Under the pieces are notes generated by a model, which saw only the letters and a program-made list of their open reading frames with translations, was not told the DNA's origin and ran no database searches. The position numbers and the translations under genes are program-made. Of a stretch of DNA of 64,000 nucleotides, positions 34,447 to 43,862 are shown piece by piece. Origin of the DNA: Chitinophaga agrisoli (lineage in GTDB: Bacteria > Bacteroidota > Bacteroidia > Chitinophagales > Chitinophagaceae). The first letter of the stretch is position 1. Each line of letters opens with the position of its first letter. Location of the stretch: positions 1 through 64,000 of the forward strand of contig NZ_VUOC01000004.1 in NCBI RefSeq assembly GCF_008386695.1. The letters run 5' to 3'.

Positions 34447-35361
34447 ATGCAAGCAATAGTAGTAACAGATCAAGCTGCGGGAAGGCCCGGAATGCAGCTT
34501 GTGGAGCGGCCGGAACCGGAAGTAGCGATAAACGATGTTATCGTTGAGGTGCATGCATCGGCAATGACAGGGGATGAGCTGTCCTGGCCCTCTACCTGGA
34601 CCGATCGCGCCGGCAGAGACAGGACGCCATCGATCCCCGGTCATGAGCTGGCTGGCATTGTCACCGCCATTGGCTATGGAACGACGGGCCTGTCCGTAGG
34701 ACAGCGCGTATTTGGTCTAACGGACTGGTACCGCGATGGCACGCTGGCGGAGTATGTAGCCGTAGAGGCACGTAACCTGGCGCCGCTGCCGGCTGATGTT
34801 GACTTTACGGATGGTGCAGCCCTCGTAATGCCTGGTCTGACCGCATGGCAGGGATTATTCGACCATGGCCGTCTCCGCGCAGGGCAGACAGTTCTTGTAC
34901 ACGGTGCAGCTGGTGTGGTAGGTTCAATGGCGGCTCAGCTCGCACGTGCAGCTGGTGCTTATGTCATTGGCACGGGGCGTGCAAGCGGCCGCCAGGCAGC
35001 GCTTGATTTTGGTGCGCAGGAGTATGTTGATCTTGAAAAGGACAAGCTGCAGGACGTAGGCAACGTCGACCTGGTGTTCGATATCTTCGGTGGGGATATT
35101 GCCAACCAATCCACAGGCCTTATCAAACCAGGAGGAACGCTGGTGACGATCGCGGGCCCGATCGATGGCCGGCCTGCTAACGGATCGGTAATCGACTTTG
35201 TTGTTGTTGCAGATCCCAACCAATTAAATGAGGTTGTACAACGATTCCGCGAGGGGCGCCTGCGGACGAACACCGGCAATATATCTTCTCTCAGGGACGC
35301 CGTTGCGACGTACAATTCCGCCCAGGTCAGCGGAAAGACGATCCTCCGCGTCCGCCCTTAA
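34447..35361 (+). CDS. NADP-dependent quinone oxidoreductase (zinc-free MDR family)
   Basis: The 304-residue medium-chain dehydrogenase/reductase has an N-terminal GroES-like domain (PSIPGHELAGIVTAIGYG, then GQRVFGLTDWYRDGTLAEYV) and the cofactor motif VLVHGAAGVVGSMAAQLARAAG. Zinc-ligand cysteines are absent, fitting quinone/enone reductases. The gene is GC-rich and preceded by a perfect Shine-Dalgarno site, so acquisition from a non-Bacteroidota donor is likely. Confidence 0.92.
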   Translation: MQAIVVTDQAAGRPGMQLVERPEPEVAINDVIVEVHASAMTGDELSWPSTWTDRAGRDRTPSIPGHELAGIVTAIGYGTTGLSVGQRVFGLTDWYRDGTLAEYVAVEARNLAPLPADVDFTDGAALVMPGLTAWQGLFDHGRLRAGQTVLVHGAAGVVGSMAAQLARAAGAYVIGTGRASGRQAALDFGAQEYVDLEKDKLQDVGNVDLVFDIFGGDIANQSTGLIKPGGTLVTIAGPIDGRPANGSVIDFVVVADPNQLNEVVQRFREGRLRTNTGNISSLRDAVATYNSAQVSGKTILRVRP

Positions 35362-35678
35362 AAGTCCGGACGTTGAAGGGTATACCACCCGTCGATCATC
35401 GTTATTATTTTCATTGAATGAGTTAAGAAACGATGGAGTATGTACACTCAGTTTGGGCTGGGCATACTCCATTTCATTTCTGTATTGGTAGTGCTAATGT
35501 TCTTCCGGGTCTACCACCTTCCCCAATGGCATATTTATAACAACTGCGGCTCTGTAGTATAATACAGCACTTAGTTACGGTATTGAGAAAATTCTTCTTT
35601 CAGTGCGTCTGTAAAACCTTTGAACTTATCTGTGTTTATATCATTGTCACGTAAATGGCATTGAAATAAAATTGTTGG
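35362..35678. other. 317-bp intergenic region
   Basis: No convincing gene is seen. The first part carries the terminator of the oxidoreductase gene at 35433-35480. The rest is AT-rich and should hold the promoter of the AraC-family gene at 35679. Confidence 0.5.
35433..35480 (+). terminator. Hairpin terminator
   Basis: A perfect 10-bp stem (35433-35442 with 35463-35472) around a 20-base loop is followed by TTCATTTCT. Confidence 0.6.
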
Positions 35679-36554
35679 ATGATGAATAAAGACTTAAAAA
35701 TAGAATTAGTAAATCCCCAAACCAATATTTTAGCGTTTAAGCTGATACAGCTTAACGATGACGAATATTTTAAAAGCATAAAAAGCTTTAACTGTTATAA
35801 AATAATCCTGATCAGAAAAGGGAAAGGCCGGGTATGCTTTGATGCCGCCAGGTATGATTTCTCTGAAAATTGCTTAATCAGATTTCCAATTTACCAGCCT
35901 TTTCAAATAGAGGGAGAGGGGCCACTTGATGGAATATTACTCCGGTTCCATCCGGATTTCTTCTGGAATCACAAATATGATATGGAGTTGACAAGCAAGC
36001 AGGTGCTGTTTAAGAGTACCGGTGAGATCCCCCTGATAAAAATCAGTAAAGAGGAAATGGATCAACTCCTGGACCCGCTGGATCATCTTCTTTCAGAGCT
36101 CAACAGCGACGGCCTGGGCCGCTATGATATTGCGATATCCTGGGTGAAAATATTTATGATCTATGCCTCACGGATAAAGATGGAAAGAGGCGTAGTTCAT
36201 TCTGAAGCACTCTCAGAAGTTCATTACGCTGTCCGGGAGCTGGTCAATGCCGTGGAGCAGCACTATCAGCGCAAGCACCGGCCGGCGGACTATGCAAAAT
36301 TATTGAACGTTTCTGTAAAAACGCTGAACCGTACCGCCAAGCAGCATCTGGGAAAGACCGTTGGCGATATGATCTCAGAGCGCATAATAACACAGGCTAA
36401 GCATGAATTGTATTTGAGTGACAAACCAATAAAACAAATCGCCTTTGATCTTGGATTTCAGGATGTAGCCTATTTCAGCCGTTTCTTTAAGGCACAGACC
36501 ACTATGTCTCCCGAGTTATATCGTAAATCACTGCGGGCGGATACGAATTCATAA
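35679..36554 (+). CDS. AraC-family transcriptional regulator
   Basis: The 291-residue protein has a cupin-like sensor half (IRKGKGRVCFDAARYDFSEN, PIYQPFQIEGEGPL) and a C-terminal AraC domain (LLNVSVKTLNRTAKQHLGKTVGDM, then KQIAFDLGFQDVAYFSRFFKAQTTMSPELYR). It converges on the Crp/Fnr gene, with only 3 bp between the stops. The target is unknown; the adjacent oxidoreductase is a candidate. Confidence 0.92.
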   Translation: MMNKDLKIELVNPQTNILAFKLIQLNDDEYFKSIKSFNCYKIILIRKGKGRVCFDAARYDFSENCLIRFPIYQPFQIEGEGPLDGILLRFHPDFFWNHKYDMELTSKQVLFKSTGEIPLIKISKEEMDQLLDPLDHLLSELNSDGLGRYDIAISWVKIFMIYASRIKMERGVVHSEALSEVHYAVRELVNAVEQHYQRKHRPADYAKLLNVSVKTLNRTAKQHLGKTVGDMISERIITQAKHELYLSDKPIKQIAFDLGFQDVAYFSRFFKAQTTMSPELYRKSLRADTNS

Positions 36555-36557
36555 TTG

Positions 36558-37148
36558 TTATAGATCGATCATGCTGCTGCGTATCCTGGCTAATGTTTCC
36601 CTTGTTATCCCAAGATAAGATGCGATCATAGACATTGGAAGGCGGTGATGTAATTGCGGAAAACACCGGATAAATTGCCGGTATCTTTCTTCTGCCTGAT
36701 GACTGAGCATCATATAGATCCTATCCCTGGTTGTACTACATTCATCAATGATAATTTTAGTGTTTAAGGTATCGAAACCGGGGATGTCTTTCAGCAGTGT
36801 TTTAAAGCTATCTGTCGAAAACTGCATAACAGCACTATCTTCCAACGCATCGATAAATTCCTTTGAAGGCGCGCCGGTTACAATACTCACACGATCGCTT
36901 ACCCAATGATTGGCCGGCGAAAGGCTAAAGATATGTTCGTTGCCTTTGTTGTCGATCCGGTATGATCGCAGACATCCGCTACATACGAATGTGTGAAACC
37001 TGCATACACTTCCTTCCCGTAATAAGTATTGCTTCTTTTTAAGTTGGTTTGGTATTGCCAATGACTTAATAATTGCAATCTCCCTATCGGAAAATAAGTT
37101 ATGGGCTCTGATATAACTCTCAAAGGAATCAAATATACTCTCGGACAT
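36558..37148 (-). CDS. Crp/Fnr-family transcriptional regulator
   Basis: The 196-residue protein has a cyclic-nucleotide-binding-type beta-roll (KKKQYLLREGSVCRFHTFVCSG) and a C-terminal helix-turn-helix (SMIASYLGITRETLARIRSSM). The family acts on TGTGA-N6-TCACA-like palindromes; two such sites lie 3 kb away between the AhpD-like and SnoaL-like operons. No iron-sulfur cysteine cluster of the FNR type is evident. Confidence 0.92.
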   Translation of the reverse strand: MSESIFDSFESYIRAHNLFSDREIAIIKSLAIPNQLKKKQYLLREGSVCRFHTFVCSGCLRSYRIDNKGNEHIFSLSPANHWVSDRVSIVTGAPSKEFIDALEDSAVMQFSTDSFKTLLKDIPGFDTLNTKIIIDECSTTRDRIYMMLSHQAEERYRQFIRCFPQLHHRLPMSMIASYLGITRETLARIRSSMIDL

Positions 37149-37268
37149 TAAATTGGGAATAGCTGAATAGCTTTCTACTATTGCTATTTTACCTATAAAA
37201 TTAGCCCATATAAGAAGCGCGGAAAATGGACAAAAGGGACATTCTGTTGTAAAAACCGTCTTGATTGT

Positions 37269-37967
37269 TTAGCAGATCATCAATAACCTGCGCTGTCCGG
37301 GTTTTTCTTTTGGTGCACGGTGAATACATGGAAGAACCTTGCTTCCCGGATGATCAACTGCTAACCTCCATAGGTTACCGGGGCCTAAGTTTATTGGCCG
37401 TGCATGAGGTGTAGCCTGATAATGCAGATCAAAGAAATGTTCACTTAAGAATGATTCAAAACCGTTATCTGGCCCGTGGTATAGTTTTCTAAGCTCATCG
37501 CGTATTTCCGGAATAAGTACTTTCTTTTGGGCTTGTGAATTTGGCAATATGTCACTGCACTCGCCATAGTAGGTGCATAAAAAGGTATTGGTGGGGATAG
37601 GAGAGCGATCTACATGAAATGAATAAACATCGGTTGGAAAAAACCCGTAGCTGTCATCGCGGTCATAGTGGCTGATCACATTAAGGGTTGGCGATGCGCC
37701 ATATGCATGCAAAGCTTTCCAGTCATTTAGAAGGATTTCACGGGCAAGTTGCCCTTGTTCACTTAGCTGAAGAGCAAGAAGATCCTCCTGGTCAATTGTC
37801 GTTATGTTTCCGCTTAGCGCTACCTTTCTGACAATCTCAGAAAAATCACCTGTTAGCTCACGGGCCCAGCAAATTGCATTCATTTCGCCACTGAACGGCG
37901 TAGAGACGAGGTCCTGGAAGTTCGTGACATAGTGAATGTTTTTCTCAGCAGAAGATAGATCGATCAT
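37269..37967 (-). CDS. DUF1826-like protein
   Basis: I recognise this 232-residue protein only as similar to DUF1826. It has the DVYSFHVDRSPIPTNTFLCTYYGE segment (H-x-D, a possible metal site) and a C-terminal PCIHRAPKEKPGQRRLLMI stretch with His and Arg in the positions expected of a cupin/oxygenase-like fold. No signal peptide is present. Neighbouring genes give no functional clue, and it is separated from the next gene by 120 bp. Confidence 0.6.
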   Translation of the reverse strand: MIDLSSAEKNIHYVTNFQDLVSTPFSGEMNAICWARELTGDFSEIVRKVALSGNITTIDQEDLLALQLSEQGQLAREILLNDWKALHAYGASPTLNVISHYDRDDSYGFFPTDVYSFHVDRSPIPTNTFLCTYYGECSDILPNSQAQKKVLIPEIRDELRKLYHGPDNGFESFLSEHFFDLHYQATPHARPINLGPGNLWRLAVDHPGSKVLPCIHRAPKEKPGQRRLLMIC

Positions 37968-38012
37968 AACAGCTAATATAAGATCATTTGGCGACTCAGG
38001 GGAAATGGAAAT

Positions 38013-39563
38013 CTATTTCCCCTGCCCGGTCCAGCCGGGCCTTGTTGGGCGTTGCTTCGCTTTTTTCAGCTGCTGTTTCAATGCATCTGTTATCTCCTGG
38101 TGCTCATTGGCAATATTCCGTTGCTCTCCTTTATCGCTTTGCAGATTGTATAGCTGATCAACATGCATAAAGCCTGTTTCTATCTTTTTGTTCTTCATCC
38201 ATAATGGTCCTTTCTGTGCTATTGGCCTGATATACTTCCACTCTTTTGCGCGTATGGCCAGCGTACCTGATTCTTCGAGCATAGTGTCCCGTCCTTTATT
38301 GGAGGTACCGAGGAGAGCAGCCAGCATATCAAAACTATCAGGGGCTTCGTTGCCAGCCAGCTCATGATGCACCAGTCTGGCAAAGGAGGCGTACCAATCC
38401 ACCTGGCTAACCATCGCCTCGCTTGCCCCAGGTTTAATGGCGCCCGGCCAGGATACGATAACGGGCACGCGCGTACCGCCTTCAAATGCGCTGTATTTGC
38501 CGCCTCTGAATGGCCCCGCAGGTTTATGACTGCCTAGCTTTTCAACGGCCAGATCTTCGTATCCATCGTTTAAAACAGGGCCATTGTCACTGGAGAAAAT
38601 GATCAATGTATTTTTTGAGATTCCCAGCTGTTGAATTTCTTTCATGATCTCACCCACGCACCAATCCATCTCAACGATGGCGTCACCGCGTGGCCCCATG
38701 GCCGTTTTGCCTACGAATGCCGGGTTGGGGGAGCGTGGCACATGGATATCAGTCAGCGAAAAATAGAGGAAGAAGGGCCGGTCCTTGTTGGTATTGATAA
38801 ACTGTTTTGCCTTTGCCGTAAAGATCATGGCAAAATCCTCGTCTTTCCACCAGGCTTTTTTGCCACCGGTTTGGTAGCCGATACGGCTGATACCGTTTAC
38901 GATAGTATTACTGTGCTGGGTATCCGCTTTCATCCTTAAGAGGCCGGGCTGTTCAAGCCCGGTTGGTTCGTTACCGATCTTTTTTTCATAAGAAACGGCT
39001 AAAGGGTCTGTGGCGTCTGCATTGACCATCCTGTGGTCTTCAATGTAAACGGTAGGCACGCGGTCTGCTGTTGCGGGTAACAGATAGCTGTAATCAAATC
39101 CTATTTCCAGGGGACCGGGGCTGATGTCCCCGTTCCAGTTAATGTTTCCTGATCCCAGGCCAAGATGCCATTTGCCAACGACCGCGGTTTTATAACCTTC
39201 TTTCTGTAACATGCCCGGGAGCGTTGGCGTGCCAGGCCGGATGAGCAAGGGCGCGTCGCCGGGTAATATCGCTGCTTTATTGCGGAACGCATAACTGCCG
39301 GTCAATAACGACACGCGCGAAGGCGTGCAGGTGGCGGCGGTACAGTGCGCATCCGTAAACCGTAGCCCCTGGGCCGCAAGGGCGTCGATATTGGGCGTTT
39401 TTACGCCGGTAGCGCCATAGCATCCTACATCCCCATAGCCAACATCATCCGTATAAATGATGATGATATTGGGCCGGGATTGCGCCTGGCAGGCGCCCGG
39501 ACTATAAGAAAGAGCAACCGCCGCCGCGGCGCAAACGATCATCTTTTTTAAGATAGTATACAT
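38013..39563 (-). CDS. Secreted sulfatase (formylglycine type)
   Basis: The 516-residue protein has a signal peptide, the metal motif PNIIIIYTDDVGYGDVGCYG and the formylglycine sequence C79-T-P-S-R83, so it needs an FGE or anSME maturase not found in this window. Later metal ligands appear in IIFSSDNGPV. It would remove sulfate esters from a polysaccharide or small substrate in the periplasm. It is divergent from a pectate lyase gene 186 bp away, and a plant or algal polysaccharide substrate is plausible. Confidence 0.93.
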   Translation of the reverse strand: MYTILKKMIVCAAAAVALSYSPGACQAQSRPNIIIIYTDDVGYGDVGCYGATGVKTPNIDALAAQGLRFTDAHCTAATCTPSRVSLLTGSYAFRNKAAILPGDAPLLIRPGTPTLPGMLQKEGYKTAVVGKWHLGLGSGNINWNGDISPGPLEIGFDYSYLLPATADRVPTVYIEDHRMVNADATDPLAVSYEKKIGNEPTGLEQPGLLRMKADTQHSNTIVNGISRIGYQTGGKKAWWKDEDFAMIFTAKAKQFINTNKDRPFFLYFSLTDIHVPRSPNPAFVGKTAMGPRGDAIVEMDWCVGEIMKEIQQLGISKNTLIIFSSDNGPVLNDGYEDLAVEKLGSHKPAGPFRGGKYSAFEGGTRVPVIVSWPGAIKPGASEAMVSQVDWYASFARLVHHELAGNEAPDSFDMLAALLGTSNKGRDTMLEESGTLAIRAKEWKYIRPIAQKGPLWMKNKKIETGFMHVDQLYNLQSDKGEQRNIANEHQEITDALKQQLKKAKQRPTRPGWTGQGK

Positions 39564-39749
39564 AGGTTATTGCCTGTATGGGAAACCGAGTTTCGTTTAT
39601 CTCCCAATATAGGAAATTATGGTCTTTTTGTTTTCATGTGTTACGGCAAGTGGCCTTAACAACCGGGAACGTTTGCGTAATTTGATCGGTCAACAGCGCT
39701 TCAAATTCCTACATTAGCCTAACTGTGTATCGATTTTAATTAAGCCCGT

Positions 39750-40925
39750 ATGAAAACTGTATACCGTCTTTATATGCTGATCATGGCAATAATGATAGCG
39801 CAGCTATCGTTTGGCCAGGTAAAGAACAACGATCTGTCATATACCAGTGTTGATCCCCGGCCTTTTGCGGATGCCGCAGGTCATTGGTATAGTATTGCCG
39901 ATAAGAGCAACATGATAAATGCTTTGCCGGGCAGGCCAAGATATAAGCCAACAGAGATAGTAAAGATCGCAGACAATATCCTCCTTTTTCAAAAAGCCAA
40001 TGGCGGCTGGCCTAAGAACTATGATGTTTTTGCTATTCTTACGGATGCACAAAAGGATAGCGTGCTTGCAAAAAAAGATGTTGATAATACTACTTTTGAT
40101 AATGGCACTACCTATACGCATATAACCGTGCTGGCAAGCGTGTACACGGTTACCGGCGCCGCTAAATATAAGGAAGCTGCCATAAAAGGCCTGGATTTTA
40201 TCCTGCAGGCACAATATGAGAATGGTGGCTGGCCACAGTATTATCCGCTGGAGAAAGGCAAATACAGCAGTCATATCACCTTTAATGATGGCGCTTTTGG
40301 GGGCATTATGGAGTTGCTTAAAGATATCGCAGATGGCAAACCGCAATACGCTTTTCTTGACGAAAAACAACGCACACAATTGGTAGCAGCCTTTAATAGA
40401 GCGATTCCCTGTATCGTAAAAATGCAGATAGACGATACGGGCAAACCAACGGCCTGGTGCCAGCAGTATGATGAGCAGACCCTGCAGCCGGTGTGGGCGC
40501 GGAAGTTTGAACCAGCAGCGATCTGCAACGGTGAAAGCGCAGGGATCGTACTTTTTTTGATGAGCATACAACACCCCTCCAATGAGGTGAAAACAGCCGT
40601 TCAGAATGCGGTAAACTGGTTTAAAGAATCCGAGATCCTGGATACCCGTATACAAACCATTCCTGCTGAACGGATGGTAACGCCGTTCAGGATCTCAACA
40701 ACAGATAGGGTAGTGGTAACGGATACTGCAGCCCCTCCCATATGGACGCGTTATTATGAACTAAAAACGCATCGCCCCATTTTCTGTAACCGGGATAGTA
40801 AGATCGTGTATTCCCTGGCAGAGGTAGCGCGGGAGCGGCGCGACGGTTATGCCTGGTATACCTATGCGCCGCAGAAGGTATTGGATAAATACCCCGCCTG
40901 GCGCAAGCAATGGATAGGGCAGTAG
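39750..40925 (+). CDS. Pectate lyase, family PL10-like
   Basis: The 391-residue secreted protein (signal peptide MKTVYRLYMLIMAIMIAQLSFG) shows the (alpha/alpha) toroid repeats of PL10: ILLFQKANGGWPKNYD, DNGTTYTHITVLASVY, LQAQYENGGWPQYYPL and ITFNDGAFGGIMELL, plus the late RTTD-type arginine region. PL10 enzymes cleave polygalacturonate by beta-elimination with calcium. No SusCD pair is adjacent. Confidence 0.92.
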   Translation: MKTVYRLYMLIMAIMIAQLSFGQVKNNDLSYTSVDPRPFADAAGHWYSIADKSNMINALPGRPRYKPTEIVKIADNILLFQKANGGWPKNYDVFAILTDAQKDSVLAKKDVDNTTFDNGTTYTHITVLASVYTVTGAAKYKEAAIKGLDFILQAQYENGGWPQYYPLEKGKYSSHITFNDGAFGGIMELLKDIADGKPQYAFLDEKQRTQLVAAFNRAIPCIVKMQIDDTGKPTAWCQQYDEQTLQPVWARKFEPAAICNGESAGIVLFLMSIQHPSNEVKTAVQNAVNWFKESEILDTRIQTIPAERMVTPFRISTTDRVVVTDTAAPPIWTRYYELKTHRPIFCNRDSKIVYSLAEVARERRDGYAWYTYAPQKVLDKYPAWRKQWIGQ

Positions 40926-40937
40926 TGATGCGGGATC

Positions 40938-42278
40938 TTACTTTTTCCGCTTTGTCTTAGCGCCGCGTGTTTTAGGCTTACCATATTTAGCCTTCATCTT
41001 ATCAGCATGACTGATCTTTACATTCACTTTTTTGTTCTTCGCTGATTTTTCATGGAAGGCGGCGCCCACATTTTCGCGCTTGGGCTGTTTTAGTACGATG
41101 TTGGGAACAATAAAGACGGGATCTTCTTCATCCGTGAGTCTGGATGAGATCTCCAGGTGCGCTGGCAAGGGCAGCTCCGGGATCTGATAGTTCATCAATG
41201 CTTCCACGGCTTCGCGCTGGGCCTGTTCTTTTGCTGTAATGAAGCTAAGCGCAATGCCCTTTTTGTCAAACCGGCCCGTACGGCCAATACGGTGGATATA
41301 ACTTTCCCGGATCTCCGGCATATCGAAATTGATCACATGGGTTACCTCAGAAATATCCAGGCCACGTGCAATGATGTCCGTGGCGATCAACACCCGGTAT
41401 TTACCTTCCTGGAACTGTTTTACGGCGTTAAACCGGAAGTTCTGGTCCTTATTGGAATGAATAACGCCGATGGTATCCGGGAATGCTGCTGCCAGCGGCT
41501 CGTATAACTCATCCGCCAGTTTTTTAGTAGATGCAAATACCAGCACTTTGGTCATATCTGTTTGCTCGCGGATCAATAATTCGAGCAGGTTTACTTTTGT
41601 GTAGAAATTGGGTACCAGGTAGGCATGTTGACTGATATTCGTCAAAGGGGTGCCAGCCGGGGCGGCCTCGATGGTAACGGGATTATTAAAGAAAATAGCC
41701 ATCAGCTCTTCCACCTCCGGCGTAATGGTGGCGGAGAAAAGAAGGTTCTGGCGCTTGGCGGGCAATAAGTCCAGGATGTTCTTTATTTGTGTACGGAAGC
41801 CAAGGTTCAGCATTTCGTCCATTTCATCTATCACCAGCTGCCGGATGGATTTCAGTTTTAGTGCGCCGCTAAGCACAAGATCCACCAGTCTGCCCGGGGT
41901 GGCTACCACCAGATCCAGTTTGCCTTTGGCTGTCTCCATCTGCGGGTTCATATTAGTGCCGCCATAGAAGCCTGCTACCTCAATGCTCATGTAAGGGGTA
42001 AGCTGCTTAACGGATTCCACTACCTGTGCGACTAGTTCCCGGGTGGGCACTACCACCAGGATCTGTGGGAACTTGTCTTTGGAGAAAGCCCACATACGCA
42101 GACAGGGCAGGAGGTACGCGAAGGTTTTACCGGTACCCGTCTGGGCAATGCCGCAGACGTCCCGTCCGGACATAGCCACGGAGAATACCCTGCCTTGAAT
42201 AGTAGTAGGCGTGGTGAAATTAAGGTCCTTCAGTGCCGCAAGTAAAGGTTTATTCAGGTTTAATTCGTCAAAAGTCAT
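40938..42278 (-). CDS. DEAD-box-family RNA helicase with DEMD motif
   Basis: The 446-residue helicase has motif I AQTGTGKT (45-52), Ia PTRELVAQ, Ib ATPGRLVD, motif II DEMD (151-154) instead of DEAD, motif III SAT (182-184), and motifs V and VI ARGLDIS and HRIGRTGR. A Lys/Arg-rich tail ends the protein and probably binds RNA. It is divergent from rnhA. The Ala-to-Met change in motif II is unusual but keeps the acidic residues needed for ATP hydrolysis. Confidence 0.94.
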   Translation of the reverse strand: MTFDELNLNKPLLAALKDLNFTTPTTIQGRVFSVAMSGRDVCGIAQTGTGKTFAYLLPCLRMWAFSKDKFPQILVVVPTRELVAQVVESVKQLTPYMSIEVAGFYGGTNMNPQMETAKGKLDLVVATPGRLVDLVLSGALKLKSIRQLVIDEMDEMLNLGFRTQIKNILDLLPAKRQNLLFSATITPEVEELMAIFFNNPVTIEAAPAGTPLTNISQHAYLVPNFYTKVNLLELLIREQTDMTKVLVFASTKKLADELYEPLAAAFPDTIGVIHSNKDQNFRFNAVKQFQEGKYRVLIATDIIARGLDISEVTHVINFDMPEIRESYIHRIGRTGRFDKKGIALSFITAKEQAQREAVEALMNYQIPELPLPAHLEISSRLTDEEDPVFIVPNIVLKQPKRENVGAAFHEKSAKNKKVNVKISHADKMKAKYGKPKTRGAKTKRKK

Positions 42279-42346
42279 ATTTGTCAGGTAAACCGCAAAA
42301 ATAATGTTATTCCCCGGTTAGGGGAAATTCATATTAGTTTTGCCAT

Positions 42347-42802
42347 ATGTTAAACAGTGCGGAGCTATATACGGATGGCAGTTGTAATACCCAAAACGGC
42401 CTGGGGGCCTGGGTAGCTATCCTGCTTTCGGGCGGAGAAAAGACCATTTTGTCCGGAACGACGCCGGATACCACCCATAACAGGATGGAGCTATACGCGG
42501 TGATAGCGGGCATCCGCCATGCGGAAAAGGCGTTTACCTCAATCCGGATCTTCTCAGACAGCCAGTATGTAACGGGATTGATGGCACGAAAGGAGAAGCT
42601 GACGGCTGCCGGCTTTATTACCAGCAAAGGAACGGAACTACGGAATGCAGACCTGGTAAGGGAATTATATGCCCTGAGCACACAGATCGAATTGACGTTT
42701 ATTAAGGTGAAGGCGCACCAAAAGCAAGGCCCTGCGCGGAATTTTAATATAGAGGCGGATAAACTGGTCCGGAAAATCATGCGGGATACCTGTATGGAAT
42801 AA
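42347..42802 (+). CDS. rnhA: Ribonuclease HI
   Basis: RNase HI degrades the RNA strand of RNA-DNA hybrids. The 151-residue protein has all catalytic residues: Asp10 (YTDGS), Glu48 (RMELYAV), Asp71 (FSDSQYV), His124 and Asp138 (NIEADKL). A TAGTTTTG box lies just before the ATG (42335-42342), so the transcript may be nearly leaderless. It is divergent from the DEAD-box helicase gene, another RNA-processing factor. Confidence 0.94.
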   Translation: MLNSAELYTDGSCNTQNGLGAWVAILLSGGEKTILSGTTPDTTHNRMELYAVIAGIRHAEKAFTSIRIFSDSQYVTGLMARKEKLTAAGFITSKGTELRNADLVRELYALSTQIELTFIKVKAHQKQGPARNFNIEADKLVRKIMRDTCME

Positions 42803-42823
42803 AAGTATTGCTATTTTTACCTT

Positions 42824-43717
42824 ATGAAACAGCTACTGTTATTCCTATTTACCCTTGCAGTAAACATTGTACATGCCCAGGAGCAACCCAATTTCCCTGA
42901 TATGCGAAGCTGGATGATCTATGCCGGCGATACCACAGAACGGTACATATTTGCAGATACCGCCTTTGTGCGGGCCAGCCCGGGAATAAAGGGCGCGCCT
43001 GCCGACACGTTGTTTGCAGGCGATAATGTGAGGATAACAGCAATAACAGCGAAACCGCTGACTATCCGTGGTATAAACGGCCCCTGGTTAAAAATAGATT
43101 ATTCCAAAAACGGGGAACAGAAGAACGGGTATATATGGCAGGGGCTTTTAAGCTGCGCCCCGTTACGCCGTGGAGATACAAAATTCATATATGGCATCGA
43201 ACGCCGGGCAGACAGCCTGCACCTCGAAGGTACCAATACAGATACGATCCGGCGTTTTATGGTGGGCCTGAAGGTGGTACAGCAGGGCGGTATCCTGGCC
43301 AGAGCGTCTTTTATAACCCCGGATGACGAAAGCGCTAACTCCAGTTTTGGAAAGGTAATGAGCGGTATGGGGCTTAGTAATGTACAGAATGTGGTAGTAC
43401 TTAGTTTCAGCGGTGAAGCATGCGGTATTCCTACCTATGACTACTATTTTGCCTGGACCAATCCAGGCCATCTGTTGCCCCTGCCTGGTAAAGTAAATAT
43501 TGCGGATGCCGGCGTGTTTTATCAGTCAGAAACATTCACTTTTCCCAATGAGAAAAATGGCAAACCGGATATGATCCTCTGGAATATGACCACGGAAGAA
43601 GCAACAGATAAAGTGGATAAAAACGGCGAAAATATCATGAAGACCACGGAGAAGAAAAGCGCTGCTTACACCTGGGACGGCGTCAATGGAAAAATTGCAA
43701 AATCCGGCCAGCGCTAA
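42824..43717 (+). CDS. Secreted SH3-like domain protein of unknown function
   Basis: The 297-residue protein has a signal peptide (MKQLLLFLFTLAVNIVHAQ) and a bacterial SH3-like segment near residues 45-105 (AFVRASPGIKGAPADTLFAG, WLKIDYSKNGEQKNGYIWQGLL). The rest has no family I recognise. The last 12 or so codons overlap in another frame with a plausible C-terminal fragment that reads on to 43839, so a frameshift near 43690-43715 is possible. Confidence 0.75.
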   Translation: MKQLLLFLFTLAVNIVHAQEQPNFPDMRSWMIYAGDTTERYIFADTAFVRASPGIKGAPADTLFAGDNVRITAITAKPLTIRGINGPWLKIDYSKNGEQKNGYIWQGLLSCAPLRRGDTKFIYGIERRADSLHLEGTNTDTIRRFMVGLKVVQQGGILARASFITPDDESANSSFGKVMSGMGLSNVQNVVVLSFSGEACGIPTYDYYFAWTNPGHLLPLPGKVNIADAGVFYQSETFTFPNEKNGKPDMILWNMTTEEATDKVDKNGENIMKTTEKKSAAYTWDGVNGKIAKSGQR

Positions 43718-43718
43718 A

Positions 43719-43839
43719 CCGGCGCTGGTATACGTTCGTTGACCCCAGCGGCATCCCGGTGGCGGGTACTTATATCGTAAAAGGTATTGATAACAAGACC
43801 GGGGAAGTGTTATTCGCTAATAAAGCAGTGGTCTTATAG
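43719..43839 (+). pseudogene. Possible C-terminal gene fragment
   Basis: The frame reads NRRWYTFVDPSGIPVAG then TYIVKGIDNKTGEVLFANKAVVL and a stop at 43837-43839. The composition looks like genuine protein, but there is no start codon; it may be the frameshifted tail of the SH3-like gene or the remnant of another gene. A strong terminator follows 24 bp later. Confidence 0.4.
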
Positions 43840-43862
43840 CGGCTGGTACGTCCGTATTAAAT

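Noticed and set aside
42335-42342. TAGTTTTG as a firm promoter for rnhA
   Set aside because: It fits the -7 consensus but lies only four bases from the ATG and lacks a clear -33 element, so it is mentioned only within the gene entry.
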